Origin: Theocolax elegans
Taxonomy: Eukaryota > Arthropoda > Insecta > Hymenoptera > Cerocephalidae
NCBI GenBank assembly: GCA_026168455.1
Contig: CM047430.1
Span: forward strand, 27,484,735-27,548,734
Length of the DNA: 64,000 nt
Direction of reading: 5' to 3'
In this document: one piece after another, positions 46,020 to 58,846 of the stretch
How positions within the stretch are numbered: position 1 is the first letter of the stretch
Layout: each line of letters opens with the position of its first letter
Notes under the pieces: generated by a model
Databases searched by the model: none
What the model saw: only the letters and a program-made list of their open reading frames with translations
What the model was told of the DNA's origin: nothing
Program-made: the position numbers and the translations under genes

Positions 46020-46384
46020 ACACGTACACACGTAGAGAGGGAGAGAGAGAGAGAGAGATGTAGACGGAGGTAGCTGTAGGTCAAGGTCACGTAGCTCTCG
46101 GGTCTCTCGACACGGAGAGGATCAGACTAGCCCGGGGTTGACAGGGAACGAGAGACAAAGAGAAAAGAAGAACGAGCTAGAGTATCCGCGGCCTCTTCCC
46201 GTTCGACAAAAATGGCCTGTTGGAAATTTCTTGGCGTCGATCAAACAGTCTTGGAGCATTTAATACGCTTGTATATACGTACGTGCTTGCTTCGGGCTGT
46301 CCCTACCCCTTCCCGCAACTGTTTCTTTGGAACGCACTCGAGTGTTGCCGGTGGTGGCGGCTCGTCGCGAGGCGTGGGTGTGCC

Positions 46385-46442
<58 letters not shown>

Positions 46443-46650
46443 ATCCTCTGTCCATCTGTGTTATGGGCTTGTTTTATCGGAAAATAAAGAGAAACCGAGG
46501 GATGAACAAAGAGAGATAGAAACCCCTTCCTTTCCACTTTTCCGGAGTTGCGGAAACCCGAGCTGTATTATCTGGATTTCTGGGTCTTTCGGGCTCTCTG
46601 ATCTTCTATCTCCTTCGGTTTTCGCACTTTTTATCTATTACCCTAGTTGA
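46020..46650. promoter_or_regulatory. CpG-bearing patch with GA and CT runs, possible regulatory region
   Basis: GA run at 46034-46058, then a GC-richer block, then a CT run at 46387-46439. At about 46080-46090 the word TCAAGGTCA equals the consensus for monomeric nuclear receptors of the FTZ-F1/ERR type (established knowledge). Its use here is untested. Frames across the CT run give only poly-Leu-Ser or poly-Arg-Glu. Confidence 0.3.
46387..46439 (+). repeat. (CT)n microsatellite
   Basis: Uninterrupted CT run. Confidence 0.97.
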
Positions 46651-49257
46651 AATTGAAACGATTATTTACCTACGAAATAGACATTGTTGAGAATTACTAG
46701 AAAATTACTAGTTACAAGCTATACAATATTTAAATGACCAAATTTCTATCAGGGTATTCGTAGATGCCTTTCATTAATGCAATCACTCGATTTTAACGTG
46801 GTATATAAAGTAATAAATAATTGTAATATTGTAATATTTTAAGAAATGTACTTGCCAAACAAATAATTTCAAGTTGCGCGACGTAGATATTATCTGTACA
46901 CCTATTTTGTGCGCAGTACTTTTCGATAACGTTTAAATGACTATAAACGAGTATTAAATAGGATAGAAATTAAGTGTTTTAATCGAATTATAATAGGACA
47001 TCCGAGAGAAAAATGTTTAACGTAATTTTTGTCGGATCAAGGATTGCAAGGGAGTATATAATATGGTATATATAGGTATAGTAGAACGAAATCAACTAAA
47101 GCTGCGTTTAATCACTTAAGGAAGAACATGGTGCACACTCGAAACTAAAAGCACGATCAGCGTGTTAACTTGGCACATCTGACTTGCTGGGATCTAAGTA
47201 CGTTCAAATTGAAATCAGCTGTTATACTTCCCCCAACGACATCAAAATTTTCAGCATTCCCATCGTTCCTCCTCCTCTTTCCTCCTCTTCCCTCCTCTTT
47301 CACCGGTTTCCCTGTAGGTGTGTATATATAAAATATACATCGAGTTGTCGCCTCTTCGACGGTAAGTTGGGCTCCCTCGCACTTTGTGTGTCACATCGAT
47401 TTTCCGAGTTAGGCTCGCCCACTCACCGCACGCCGTTCTCTTTTTTTCTATATACACGTACATAGTATACGTACCATCCCGTTTGGCTGGAAACGCGCGC
47501 GCGAAAAATGGTATAGACCGATAAAACCTACGAAAAAGAGCTCACGTAATTACGCTTTTTGTCTTTTAAAATAACAATTAAATGGGAATCTCCTTTTTTT
47601 ATTTATGCTTTGTAGACTGGAAGTGTAGTAGGAGTGTGCGTTCCCAGAATTTCGTGCATCTCCAACTTTCCGTCTTTGACATTGTTTTTCTTGCGTTTGT
47701 AAATATACGATACAATACAATCGCGTTGTGTCAACCAGATTTTACTCGTAGGGTAAGGGGCAACATCTCTAACGCTCTTGTATAACACTTTTTTTTGTGC
47801 ACGCGTATTATAGTCTTACTGAAATTTTGATACCAATACAGCGTAATTCATTATTATCATTCAAATATTACAATATTTTAATTCAGCCGCGGTTGGTTAT
47901 ACGTAAAAGGATAAGTACGCGTATACCCGGAGGGAAATTCTTGTCGTTTAGTAAAATTACAAAAGCTCGTATAGTACTTGTATGTGCATTTTTCAGTGGA
48001 ACACGGTAAAACGTATTTAATTATTGCAATTAAAACGAGTTCCTAGTTAAATTTAATCCATAAATCGTCAAGATGTTAAACACGCTCTACCGTATAATAT
48101 ATATATATGTGGTTTACATAAAACGGTTTTTCTATTTTACCAGCTTTTCCTGCGACAAGTCGGATGTAAAATTTAATTAAATTTTATGAAATAGATTTTT
48201 CCCCCCTTTTTTACGCTGTAAAACTCTTTTAATGCCAAAAATGAGCAATTGAAGTTAGTATCAACACCGTATAAATGGAAAATCGGAAAAAAGTTAAAAT
48301 TTATTATTACTTTTAATATTTTAATGTTTGTACGAACTAATACATTTAGTTATCAACTATAAGGAGTTTATGTTCTTTTTCTGATATTCCACGTTAAATA
48401 AGGATTTAATCAGTCCGTTAAAGAAATATTACGGGAGTATATAACTTCATCTTTCATTTAATTCAACGTCTATTGTATATATTTCAAATATTAAATTCAA
48501 ATATTTTTTAATTAGCCAAGTTAATGTACCGCTCCAGGAGAGGAAGTTTCTTCTTTAACAAATGGAAAAAAAATGATGAAAATTTCATAATTGTTATTTG
48601 GATACATGCACATACGCGCGCGCGCACAGATGGTGATGCGAGCTATAGAGAACAAAACTGACAGAAACACAAGCGCTCGCTTGGCTAGTTTGTCGAGCTC
48701 GGAAAACCTTAAATCTCTATCCGATGCACCCTTTTTCTTTCGAGATCGATAGTCCGTGCAGAGACGGGCTAATATTATTCACGGCAAATGCTGTACAAGA
48801 CGATACAGTTCTGCGAGGAGAGAAAAGCTGTTGTTATAATTCGCGCACCACAAATAATATGACAACCGACCTCATTGTGACTCGTTCGATTATAAAGGAA
48901 CAAATGCTACGGTTGATTAACGTTATACCTTAATATTGATTTTCTTGGTATTGCTCTAATGGATTTTAAATTAACCTGTCGTTTGTCGCAGGATATAAAG
49001 TTAATCTGTAATGTGCGATATTTCTGACGCGGTACATGATTGTGTTGCTGCTTAGCGGTTCAAGAAGTGATTTTGTTTCTATTTAAACGAGCAGCTTCGC
49101 ACGTGCAAGCACCTGGTGAAAAGCAATTTGGAATCGACGCGCGAGCTCGACTCGTTCGTTTGTGTGTGCTTTCTGGCTCGTATCCTAGCTATAACATTTG
49201 CTGTGAATAATTGGACAAAATTCTAACGAGTCGAGTCATAACTTATAAAAAGTAATT
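46651..49257. other. Mostly single-copy sequence, one weak exon-like segment
   Basis: A pyrimidine tract and CCCTGTAG acceptor-like sequence precede 47318-47361, which is followed by CGACG|GTAAGT. This could be a 44-base non-coding exon, but no partner exons are visible. CpG-richer blocks are at 47390-47520 and 48600-48760, with a short (CG)n at about 48615. No coding gene is recognised. Confidence 0.35.
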
Positions 49258-49540
49258 AAGGATCTGTCGCACCCAAATTACAAGAATAATCTACACCTTT
49301 TAACGTAAAAATTATATCTATAATATCGAATTCAAAATCTGTAGCTTAAAACAGAAATGAGGTGCTGAAGGATCGATTAACAAAAATTATCTTTTTAATA
49401 TGGTGATTAGTAGAGATAAAAGATACAAAATTTCAACCTATACATTCTAATTAATGATCGATTTAAAAATTTAGAAAAATTTGGGTCTAGTGCTGAAAGT
49501 ATGTATGCCTAAAGGCCTGATGGACAGGATTTTTTCAAAA
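49258..49540 (+). repeat. P3-family dispersed copy
   Basis: It begins TTAAGGATCTGTCGCACCC and continues with CAAATTACAAGAAT and ATTATATCTA, ending near a CCTGATGGACAGG hairpin. Homologous in order to 35365-35690 and, inverted, to 19035-19351. Confidence 0.6.
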
Positions 49541-52500
49541 ACTCTATCTTTTGTTCATATAAAAAATATAATACATGACTATTTTCTGAGTCCAACAGCT
49601 TCTTAAACACAATAAATGGGACTTACAGAACCATTATCCGTCGACATTATTAAAAAATGAGATTTTTTTTTTAATCAACAAGTTTCGTATGGAACATTTT
49701 CTAATGAATATAAAACCATTTGAAAACATTATAACTATACGCGTATTTCGGTTATCTGACTTTGAATTTGTCGTAATAATGTTAAAAATTTGAAATAACA
49801 ATAAGTAACCTATAAGCAAAAATTTAAACTTTTTATAACTTTACGTATTTTGCCGTTTTAAAATTACATCACAAAGTGAAATTTTCTACACAAAAGTTGT
49901 AAACTAAATAAGATTTTCACTTATGAAAAAAGTGTAATGCATCTAAATTGAGATCATTGAATAAATGGTAATTGCAAGCTTAAAAGGATCGGTAAATTAT
50001 AACGGCTCGTAAACTTGCAATTGCATTTCTCGAATCCCCATACAGATCAATTGTCAGACAATCTAGGGAATTAGAGTAAAGCACAAGGTAAATGGGGAAC
50101 GGTTTTATCAAAATATAAAAGAAATTCAGAGGATATACTAAGGGCGATGGGACGAGATCACGATGTCTGACTACTGTTGGACACTCGAAAGAGACTGAAA
50201 GAGGAGGAGAAAAACGAAAAATAAACTCACTATGGAGATCTTCCGACGATAAAATGGTGCATTATGACAGAGAAAATACGAATGGGGATTTCAAAGTATA
50301 TCGATTAACTAGCTAACCGCGAAATCTTGAGCGTGCAACTACTTTGAATTTATTTATTTGTGGTACATTACATACTTTTCTGCCTGAAAATGTGTTGGAA
50401 TCAGAAAGTTTGAGTTGCTTCAAATTTTACTGCAAAATTTGCTTTATTTAAAACTCTGATATAGTTTTAAAGCTAATAAGAATTGATGTAAAACTTTTGT
50501 ACTGCATTTAATTAAATAAATAAACCGAGTATAATCAATTTGTAAGAATTATATATCTGACGTTAAGCGTAAAACGTCAAGTAATTATAAATTCTAACTA
50601 ATGAAGCATTAAATCTTCGTATAGTAATAATACGAATCTCACCGGTGCAGGCGCACTATATCCTCTAGAAATTTCAAGTTCTTCATAATTGAAAAATCGT
50701 AAAAAATACATTTTTTTTTATATACATAGATATATAACGGTTGCGTACATGCAATAAGAGACGGGAGACTATACTTCAACAGTGCTCGTAATGTAAAACT
50801 TTCGAAAGCACACACGTGTAATTTAAAAGCTTAAGCAAATGTGGGAAGCTGGTTTCGACGATAAATCTATTTGTAAATGCATAACAACATCGAACTGAGC
50901 GCTAACCCGAAAACGCATGCAGGCACATTAATAAACCCTTAACGCAGAGCAGGGAAGGAAAAGAAACTGTATTCTATAATTAATGCGGCAATGAAAAACA
51001 CGAGGACGTGGCAACTATGAAATAATAAAAGAAAACAAGGTTATACAATGCATATAATAAAGGTTGATGGAGAAAAAGTGTAAACAAGAGAGAGAGAGAG
51101 AGAGAGAGAGGGTAGAGGGGGGGGGGGTGGAAAACGAATAAAACTCGCGCCAATTTCGCGGGCTTCAACGTTCCTTTAATATCCATAAAACACTCGTTAT
51201 TCGCTCGCTCGTGCGCGCGCTCACGCGATAAACAATACGAGAGAGGACAGGCCGATAAGGGTATGAAAGTCGCAGCTCACGTCTGCATCCATCGAGAAAT
51301 AATAAATCTAGCGTCTGTGTGTAAGAAGAAAAAAAAAGAAACTATGTACGAGATAGGCGAAAGTTATAGGAGACGCATAAACAATGGAGAAAAAGACCGG
51401 GACAAAGATAAGCTTGAATCGATCAAAGGGTGACGATGCGACCGAGTGAAAAATAATACGGCGATATATCGAAAAGCTGAAGAACGCTCTCCTCTCGTAT
51501 TTACGTCCCTCAGTTTTATTGTATACCGGCATTTGTGTGTCTGAATATTTCTTCTGTCGTAAAACGGTACCTGCACTTTGCAATATCGATTCTCGACCTT
51601 AATCCTCGATCCGTAATCCATTTACTCGATCATTTTATTTTTCTTCGAACTCGGTGTTGTGCAAGCATCTTCTTCGCGTACTCGCATCGCCGGTACAAAG
51701 TTTATTAGCCGAGATCGTCATTATTTCATAAACGATCTTTCTCCCGCGTTTATAGTAATCGGATTAAATTCCAGAATTTGTAAACTGAATTATACTGGTT
51801 TTTATTGCGCATTTTAAATCCACAAGGAAAGTATTCCATTTAAAATTAGAGTTTGCCAATTCCAATCAACGGATCTTCTCTATACGGTTACTCAAATTTA
51901 TCAAAAAAAAGAGTCATCGTTAAATTTCAGCATTTTTATAAGTAGGAATAAAATAACATTAAATTTATTATTAAATACCGTTTGACTTAACGTAGATAAC
52001 GTAATAACCAATTTTAACATTTACAACATAAATTTCCACTTTAAAAATTTTTCAAAGTAATTGAAATTTCGAAAATTGTATTTCTTGTAACGTCTAAAGA
52101 GCTTATCCGTCGTCGAAAAACAAACATGACAAATTTTTCTCAACTTACGTTATTCACTTGTAAGGAAGCATAAACCTCTTCTTCTATTTATATTCACTCG
52201 TGCGTATGATTTCCATTAAAATTAAGTAATTATTTCGTTATTAAATGAACAGTACGGAATACACGCAATAATTATGTTATTTGGAGGTGCTGAATATAAA
52301 GGATCATTTTAAATATAAAATATTTGTACATAAAGTTTAATATAATATTACTACGAATATTTCTTAATTATTTGGATTCTTTCAACATACTATAGATATG
52401 TGAAGAGAGATGAGTTTCATCCTTCAAATTCTGTCGGAGATTAAATTCGTTAGTTGTAATTTAGTTGTAATTGTTTCGAATTGTACTCGAAATAACAAAA

Positions 52501-52640
52501 CCGTATTACGATTGGAATATAAATTTGAAAATGCAATTATAGGTGTATCAAGGTATCGAAACAATTAAGGGTAATGATCAATCTGGAGTCTTGAATATCA
52601 ATTCTAAAATGATTGATCAAAATAGGGGAATTTGTAGGTA
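49541..52640. other. Mostly single-copy AT-rich sequence, no gene
   Basis: A GA microsatellite at 51088-51110 is followed by a 12-13 base G run. A CpG-richer patch lies at 51180-51260. Open frames here are short and compositionally random. Confidence 0.45.
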
Positions 52641-53125
52641 TCGGAAGATTCGACGAGAGAGGGAGAGAGAAGGTGTTTTATCAATATTTGTGGGGAAGGG
52701 GAGAGGAAATCGAAGAAACAGTTAAGAGACAGATGGCGAGTAGCGGAGAGCGGTTACGATGATAAGGCAAGGAGGGCAACGACAGTACGGTCGTAGAGGG
52801 TTTGGTGGGTCGTCTGGTCTCTCGGCCCGGTACGTCGAATTGCTCGGGGAAGGTAATAATGGGAGGCGGGCGCTGCTAATACTCAGTCAGGGGCTCCGAG
52901 TGGCTGCAATCGAGATCAGACGATAGTATCCCTTTTCCGCTCGGTCGCGCCGAGTTCTCCTGATATGGCCGCGCCGCGCAATTACCTTATGGTCAAAACT
53001 TTTTTTGCGGACCATACCCGTTACACCGATGACCCGATTACGACTGTCTTGACTGCACGTTACGTGTAAATTCGCGAAGCTTCTCTCTCTCCCTCCCTCC
53101 CTCTCTCTCCCTCTCTCCCTCACCT
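52641..53125. promoter_or_regulatory. CpG-rich patch ending in CT/CCCT repeats
   Basis: GC-richer sequence with GGCCCGG, CGGTCGCGCCGAG and GGCCGCGCCGCGC, then CT/CCCT repeats (53080-53120) abutting the LINE. The composition suggests open chromatin or a regulatory region. No coding frame is convincing. Confidence 0.3.
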
Positions 53126-54959
53126 GATAGTTTACTGCAAAAAATTGAATCTGCACTACTTAATGATTTTGATCCTCATATTCCAATACGTTGCTTCACT
53201 CCGAAAAGTAAGCAAAAACCGTGGGTCCCACGTGACCTAAAAATTCTAATGAAGTTTCGTGACACAGCTTACCAAACCTTCACTCGTTATCAGAACCTCT
53301 TGATTTACTCAAATATAGCAGGTTGCGTACTGAAGTCTCAAATAAACTTGATACAGCTAAAAACCTCTATCTTAGAAATAAAATCGATAATGCACCCACC
53401 ATTAAAGAGAAATGGCGCGAATTGCAGAAGCTGAAGATTTCGTATTGTATGAAATCCTCTCCAGTTAACTACTTTACGTTAGAAGCTCTCAGCCGATATT
53501 ATGCTTCTGTTTCGCAGGACATCTACTGGCCTAATCGTGGATGATCTTTCCTTAGTACTGGATATACCATTAAATGATGAGCTTAAATACTTCTTCAACT
53601 TTAAGCTTGTTACTGAAACTGAGGTTTTGCCTATCTCAAATAATGTCTCATTGAAACCTATAGGTATCGATGGTCTTTAAGTCAATTTGCTTAAGCTAGC
53701 TTCTGTCTCGTTTGTTCGTCACCATACAAACCTTTTTAATACCTTGCTAGATTCGGCTCTATATCCTGCTCAATGGAAAAGTACTCTCCTTCTGCCCATT
53801 GCCAAATCAAACTCTCTGTAATCTCCAAACTACACGAGGCTCTCTAGCTCGACTACCTGAGCTAGTCCAAACTTCTTGAATACCTTGATGTTAACAGACT
53901 TTTAATTTACCATCAAGCTGGTTTTAGTATAGGCCATAGTACGCAGACTGCTTTACTTGGCGTCACTGAAGATGTTCGTGAGGCTATGGACAAACATCAA
54001 ATTACTTTGTTAATTTTATTTAATTTTCTAAAGCTTTCGACACCATTCCCCATCGAAGATTATTGCAAAAACAAAGGTTAATTAACTGCTGGAATTCTAC
54101 TGTTAAATGGTTTTTTAACTACCTCTACCAGCAAGTTTAGGCGATGTGATTAGTCCTGAGTCATTTGCTTTTTTCTATTTTTATTAATGATCTGCTCCAA
54201 GTTCTAAAATCCTGTAAATATATGATATTTGCTAATGATACTCTATCATCATATAGACTATAGCTAGCCAGGCCTCTGCAAATGGTCTGCAACTAAATGC
54301 AGCTAAAACTAAGGTCATGTTCATGGGCAGTCAATAATACACAAGAAGTTTTGACTATTCAGAATTGTCAAAAATTAATATCCAAGGTTCTCCTTTATCC
54401 TATTGCTTAGAAGTTTTGAGTCTTGGAGTTTTGTTCACCCCTAACCTGGAAAGGGATAAACACATCTGCAGCATCTCGCGCAAGGTACATGGAATTCTTC
54501 ATTCTCTTTGCTTCAACAGAAACCGCGTGTGCTGTTTTTCGTGACCTCAAAATACAGAGACTTCTCAATGCATTTGTTAGATTTGTTCATGGTTGTTTAC
54601 CGCTTCGACACCATGTTACTCATTACAGACTCGAACTGGGGTGGTTATCAGGTGTTCGAAGGCGTGAATTTTTATTAGGATGTCTGGCCTTTGCATGCAT
54701 CAGTCATAAACATCCCGTATACTCAACATCTCGCTTTTGTGAACTCAATGAGTCAAATCTTACTAGAAGATCTGCGCGTTTGAAACCCCAGTTCTTCCTC
54801 TACTCGTCACCACGTACTGAGGCATGGAACCACTCGTTCCTTATTTCCTCCTCTAAGTTACTTAACTCCCTATCCGACTTAAGTTTCGATCCAAATGGAA
54901 CCCGCCAGTTTAAAATGTTTCTTTATAACGAGCTACTATTTCGAGACGGGAAGGACTAG
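53126..54959 (+). pseudogene. Degenerate reverse transcriptase ORF of a LINE (Jockey/CR1-like clade)
   Basis: The reading starts abruptly at DSLLQKIESALLNDFDPH and continues PWVPRDLKILMKFRDTAY, the linker between endonuclease and RT seen in many insect LINEs. It shifts frame near 53310 (KNLYLRNKIDNA, KEKWRELQKL). RT landmarks follow across several frames and stops: QWKSTLLLPIAKS, YHQAGFSIGHSTQTALL, SKAFDTIPHRRLLQK and FANDT. The catalytic FADD-type box reads A-N-D, so one metal-binding aspartate is lost. The last 178 codons (54423-54959) are open and hold the C-terminal domain (RLELGWLSGVRRREFLL). The endonuclease domain is absent. Dead 5'-truncated copy. Confidence 0.8.
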
Positions 54960-55275
54960 GAGGAACGAGGGATTAGAGAGGGAATTTAACAATTGTATAC
55001 GTTTGTGTTTCCTTTACCGAATTTTACTTTAATATTCAAAAATAACTGCGCGCACCACAAATCCTTACACTTATTTATTATAACTTCACTTCTACTAAAA
55101 TTTACTATAATTTTGCACTTATTTGAGCGAGAGACCACTTTCTCAAGTATTTTGTTACTTATTTTTGTATTGTTTATAATTCATATATATGTAATAGTTA
55201 TTATTGTACTACCACTACAGTCAGTTAGGGTTATACCCCAAGAGTGCAAACTTAATTAATCAAATCAAATCAAAT
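54960..55275 (+). mobile_element. LINE 3' untranslated region and tail
   Basis: After the stop, a roughly 300-base AT-rich 3' region ends in GGGTTATACCCCAAGAGTGC. A short AAATC repeat (55259-55275) replaces a poly-A tail, and a CT run follows. The same GGGTTATACCCCAAG word ends the LINE fragment at 39.0 kb, which defines the family's 3' end. Confidence 0.65.
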
Positions 55276-57537
55276 CTCTCTCTCTCTCTTCTTCTTCTTA
55301 AATATTTATATTTTTATTGTACTTTATGTTTTGCTCACACCAATAACCCAATAACTTTGTTTTCACAAAGACACTATATAGAAAATATTAAAATTCACCA
55401 AAATTAATAATACTTGTTTACTATTGCAGTTTACGTTTTAAGTATACAATCCTCGTTTGAGATGTCTCTAACTCTAATCTTACTAGTAAACTATATTTTC
55501 TAAAGCTCGTATTGCGCATCCTTATTTTAATGTATCATTAAAGCGATAGTGAGTCTCTAACTACAGCTATAATGCGAAGGGTGACCCTAAACATACCGTA
55601 ACCGTCAGCACATTGAAATCCTACATTCATTTGATCACTGATTTCCTCCTGATTTCTATCATCCAACTCCAATAAAACGTAGCTTCAATCTTTTCTCACC
55701 AGCATACCCGTGTACCAAGAAAAGTTTTACAAAAAATTTACTTTTCGTTATATTAATATTGATTTTTAAAATAGCCCCCGGTGATTACTATTATTCCCGT
55801 TTTATTCTTCGGTGAAAATTTTTACCTAAATTATTTTAAAAGTAAAGTTTGGTAAAGTCAGACATCGCTAACTTTTTCTAGAGCTCTTGGAAATTTCATC
55901 AAGGGCTTTCAAACTACATTTATCGAATGTGTGTGTATGTACTTGTACTTTGGTATTTTTCGTTTTACAATCTTTTTTTTTCAAGAATTTTTGTAAAGTA
56001 GTCTTTAAGAAATAAAATTTATAATAAAAAACATATAGTAAAGGAAATAATATTTCTTTTTTCTATTGGCGAAACGAGATATCGTTAAATTTTTTATGCA
56101 ACAATTAAAATAACCCAATAACTGGAAAAGCGGATTCTATTACCCGAGATTCACCAAGCGCTTTTGTTACAAATTATAGAAAAGTTAAATTTTCTCTAAT
56201 TAAAATAAAATAGTTTCCGTGAGTTTTAAGGATGTATAACATTATTATAATGTTTTGACGGGTTCTACAATTCTAGTATCGTAAAATTCACGTTTTACTG
56301 CTTCAGCTTGACTTAGAAATACATTACGAGGTTCATCAAACAATTTTTTTTCCGTAATTAATATACTGGATATCTGGAAAGAAAATTGATATAAATTAAT
56401 GATTCTCTAGTAAAAATAATAAAGTATAAGTTGAAGCGGTGTCATAAAAATAAATTGATTGTTATAATAACGGAAGAGAGAAGTTTCTTTTCATTAAATG
56501 GTCTAACTAACGTGAAACTCAGTTCGGAATTGAAAAATGGGTACAAGTCGGTAGTTACCGTAAAACATCAGTCGTAAAAGTAACGACGATTACTTAATTC
56601 TCGAGGACAATTTTTTATATCTTTGAAGTAATTCTTTGGATAAGAGGAAAATTTGTTTCGAGAAGTTTTAAATCTTTACGCGCTGGAAGAGCTTTAAATC
56701 TTTAGTTAAAAGGTGCACTCGACTGATTTCGTTCTTCTTCTAATTGTCAAAAAGTGAAATCAAGTGAAATTCCGACAATTTATCTTTGTTTCGGCAAGAA
56801 TTTACTACATTCAAAAGTATCAAAATAAAGGAAAGTTGTAAAATTAAAAAAGTTTTTAAAAATTGTACAAGTCATGGTGTATCAAGCGAGAGCCACGCCA
56901 GAGTTTCCGAGATAAAGAGGGCTCTTCGAATTTTCATTTAATAAATTTTCGTAACACGTATTAATTATACAATTGTTACACTAAGTTAGATTACACAAAA
57001 TTTATTTAATGTTTAAATAAAAATGTGAAAATACAGTAGGAAATATAGTGCGTAATATATAGGTATGATGTTTGAGTGATCGATTGATTCTCGTTAGTAT
57101 TTGGTTCGTTAGATACATTTAGCTCGGTCTTTATGAAGATAGTTTACTGAAATTGCAGGAAGTGGCGATGGAGCATAGAGCGATCGATCGCTCGCTGACC
57201 TCCGAGATCAAGATCTCGGATCTCGGATCTCGAGAGAAAGACATACCGCGATAGTCGAGCACCCATTATTGCGATTATTTGTTTCGCGAGCATTTGCGAC
57301 TCGAATGTCTATACCGAGAATTCCATCGGTTAGGAGCCGTCGATTTACTCGAATCGAACGATGCAGATGAGCGGGTATCGTGTTGTCTGCGATCACTGCC
57401 TCGGGTTCGTTGTCGTTTGTCAATCGATCGATGACGAGCGCGACGGAACTTAAGGGCTTGCACATCATATTCAAGATGAATGCGTTAACGCCAATATTTC
57501 TCCTTCCTCTCTCACTCTCTTCTACTACACTGAAGAA
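55276..57537. other. Mostly single-copy sequence, no gene
   Basis: AT-rich to 57100, then CpG-richer. A perfect palindrome TCCGAGATC-AA-GATCTCGGA lies at 57201-57220, followed by two more ATCTCGG units. Frames at 57208-57474 have no known domain. Confidence 0.45.
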
Positions 57538-58846
57538 AAAAGTTGTAGTAAAAATGACAATACTGTCTAGTAATGAAATTATAGACTGTCAAAATTCAAA
57601 AAATTACTATACTGTATAGTAAACATTTACGCAAATTATGGTAAGTCTTACAAAAATTGTAGTAAATATTACTGTATAGTAATTTTTAGAATTTTGGCAG
57701 TCATTATTGTAATTAGGCACGACTGCTACACGGGAGAGCCTTATATTTTCATCATCGCAAAATATGTGATGCGTCAAAATATACTAGATATTATTTTAGA
57801 TAACATTTTGTATGTATGTATGTATGTAATTATGTATCTAAGATTACTCAGTCAATTTTTCACCGATTTACCTGAGATTTACAGGGTAACTTCGTCATAA
57901 TGTAATTAGACAATGGTTCTATTTCCAGATGTATAGCACAGAAACAGTTAAAATTATGGCATTATTTTTAATTCCATAGAAACGGTTATGTAGCATTATC
58001 TTGAAATGTATTAATCCTACGTAAAAACTTTATACGGACGAAATGTTTGTCTCAAAATAACAAAACTTTTTGCTATTGTACACTACATTTTTTCTAATAA
58101 AACTAAATCGTTTTTACAGAAAAATTTTTAATGAACGAAATGTTCGTTTTAAAATAACAAACCTTTTTTCTATAGTACACTTAACACTCAGAACAATATT
58201 TTTGAAGGTAAACCTAGAAAAACGGTTCAAACCATGAAAAAAGTACTAAAATTCGAGTTTTTTCGTAATAAATCAAAATGTATTATTCGTTACACAAAAC
58301 CTTTAAAAGAATGAAATGTTCGTCTCAAAATAACATTACTTTTTCCTATTTTACACTTTACGCTTAGAACAATATTTTCAAAGATAAAAAGAAAAACGAT
58401 CAAAATAACGAAAAATTACAAAAAATCACGTTCTTTTACAATAAAATTAAATATATCGCAGTGCGTGTGAATTGTGACATGATCCAAAGGCAAAGATGAT
58501 AAGCACATAATTTGAAGTCATGTTTTTATTACTATCTCTTATGACGTATATTATATTTTATAGTATGAGGCCAAAAATCCCAAGCTTTGAGAAAATTAAT
58601 AAAAGTTGAATTGTTGAGTCAGGTATTGTACCCAACAATTACAAACGGTGCGAGCGCGAAGCGCAAGCTTTACACGGTCGTGCCATATATGCAAAAAGCT
58701 TCGTGAAGCTGTTGCGCGTAGCGATGCAAGGAGCTCGGGATCGAACGCGTTGCGAAGCATTTGATCTATAGAGCTCCGAAGCGGCGAGTCGCGGGGGCCT
58801 TAGGCCATGTGGCGAGCTAGTTTTTATTATATCTTTTTTCTAAGTA
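57538..58846. mobile_element. CACTGAG-type MITE split by an R1 insertion
   Basis: The left part, 57538-57712, starts TA-CACTGAAGAAAAAAGTTG and carries the inner ACTATACTGTATAGT. The right part, 58821-58846, TTTTTATTATATCTTTTTTC ending AAGTA-TA, aligns with the right end of the 39560-39814 copy (TTTTTACTACAACTTTCTTC). Rejoined, the junction reads ATTGTAA|TTTTTATTAT, equivalent to ATTGTTA|TTTTTACTAC in that copy. R1 occupies the gap. Confidence 0.75.
57713..58820 (+). mobile_element. R1 Helitron-like element, longest copy (1.1 kb), nested in a MITE
   Basis: It begins TTAGGCACGACTGCTACACG and ends GGCGAGCTAG. The flanks are A on the left and T on the right, with no duplication of target bases when compared with an uninterrupted MITE. 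A GGCC-TTA-GGCC palindrome (58796-58806) lies ten bases before the terminal CTAG. These agree with Helitron 3' ends (hairpin, then CTRR, insertion between A and T). The 5' end is TT rather than TC. The interior is non-coding, with a GTAT run and repeated CGAAATGTTYGTYTYAAAAT-like blocks, and a GC-rich 3' block from 58640. Confidence 0.65.
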
